NCBI RefSeq assembly: GCF_024699985.1
Contig: NZ_JAJONA010000001.1
Coordinates: 992,001 to 1,056,000 of the forward strand
Direction: 5' to 3'
Length of the DNA stretch: 64,000 nucleotides
DNA from: Phenylobacterium sp. J367
GTDB taxonomy: Bacteria > Pseudomonadota > Alphaproteobacteria > Caulobacterales > Caulobacteraceae
Position 1 is the first letter of the stretch. The number at the start of each line of letters is the position of its first letter. This document shows, piece after piece, positions 63,718 to 64,000 of the stretch. The translations under genes and the position numbers were made by a program. The notes beneath the pieces were generated by a model, which was not told the origin of the DNA, ran no database searches, and saw nothing but the letters and a program-made list of their open reading frames with translations.

Positions 63718-64000
63718 GTGGACTTCGAACTCTCCGAAGAGCACCGCATGCTCAAGGACCTCGTCGCCCGGTTCGTCCGCGACGAGCTGATGCCGCTGGA
63801 GGCCGGCGTCATGGCCCGCGAGGCCGAGGGCAAGGGGCTGGGCCTCGCGCCCGAAGAGCACGCCAACCTGGACAGGAAGGCCCACGAACTCGGCCTGTTC
63901 GGCCTGGACGCGCCGGAGGACGTGGGCGGCTCGGACCTGCCGATGGTCGCCATGGTCGGCGTGGAGGAGGAGATCGGCCGCTGCGTCACGCCCTACACCC
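63718..64000 (+). CDS. Acyl-CoA dehydrogenase, N-terminal part (3' end outside window)
   Basis: 94 residues from GTG 63718 ([20 protein letters not shown]), preceded by GCGGGGGAAAG. The helical N-terminal domain with [20 protein letters not shown] is typical of acyl-CoA dehydrogenases, which oxidise acyl-CoA to enoyl-CoA with FAD. It is in the acyl-CoA catabolic cluster with the CoA transferase. Confidence 0.92.
   Translation, partial: MDFELSEEHRMLKDLVARFVRDELMPLEAGVMAREAEGKGLGLAPEEHANLDRKAHELGLFGLDAPEDVGGSDLPMVAMVGVEEEIGRCVTPYT

Overview
The window is a GC-rich stretch of an alphaproteobacterial chromosome, most likely from the Caulobacteraceae and closest in flavour to Phenylobacterium or Caulobacter. 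The basis is gene content: a tkt-gap-pgk-fba glycolytic cluster followed by thiE and suhB, an RcdA-type cell-cycle protein beside a DUF1192 protein and rpmE, TonB-dependent uptake, a glyoxylate shunt and abundant acyl-CoA metabolism. No phage, insertion sequence, plasmid gene or CRISPR array is visible. It reads as core and catabolic chromosome.

Layout. 1-8.3 kb: end of transketolase, purT, an exported S9 peptidase, then gap, pgk and fba. 8.3-10.8 kb: a small membrane protein, an MFS symporter and a TspO-like protein. 10.8-14.4 kb: bacterioferritin and its ferredoxin, then a cyanide-insensitive type cytochrome bd oxidase (cydA, cydB and a hidden DUF2474 small subunit). 14.4-19.1 kb: thiE, suhB-type phosphatase, a glycerophosphodiesterase, an MsbA-like ABC exporter and rpmE. 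19.2-26.8 kb: rcdA, DUF1192, a quinone oxidoreductase, a TonB-dependent receptor, a GPH-type symporter and a double-domain TetR regulator. 26.9-32.2 kb: a glyoxylate-shunt module, with a RamB/ScfR-like regulator divergent from aceA, a DUF4170 protein and aceB. 32.3-36.7 kb: ydbL-ynbE-ydbH envelope-lipid genes and an SDR dehydrogenase. 36.9-40.2 kb: fatty acid beta-oxidation pair (FadB/FadJ-like and thiolase). 40.4-48.9 kb: a proline-rich membrane protein, a quinohemoprotein dehydrogenase, an L,D-transpeptidase, a diheme cytochrome with a beta-helix partner, AlkB, and small proteins including Usg. 48.9-56.3 kb: a peptide-binding lipoprotein, small stress and membrane proteins, a DUF3089 hydrolase and an Asp/Asn beta-hydroxylase-like protein. 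56.3-64 kb: tRNA-Ser(CGA) and an acyl-CoA catabolic cluster (thioesterase, two acyl-CoA ligases, a Cys-less thiolase with a DUF35 partner, a CoA transferase, an acyl-CoA dehydrogenase).

The most striking property is technical. About 28 single-base frameshifts interrupt 23 otherwise well-conserved genes, nearly all in G or C runs, and every one resolves to a full-length protein when one base is removed or added. These look like uncorrected homopolymer errors in the assembly rather than biology, so those genes are annotated at full length and marked. Biologically the best leads are the thiolase/DUF35 pair lacking the thiolase nucleophile, the glyoxylate regulator with its palindromic operator, a shared AAAC-N4-GTTT-like motif upstream of three acyl-CoA loci, the diheme cytochrome/beta-helix pair, and a possible 2H-phosphoesterase-like protein.
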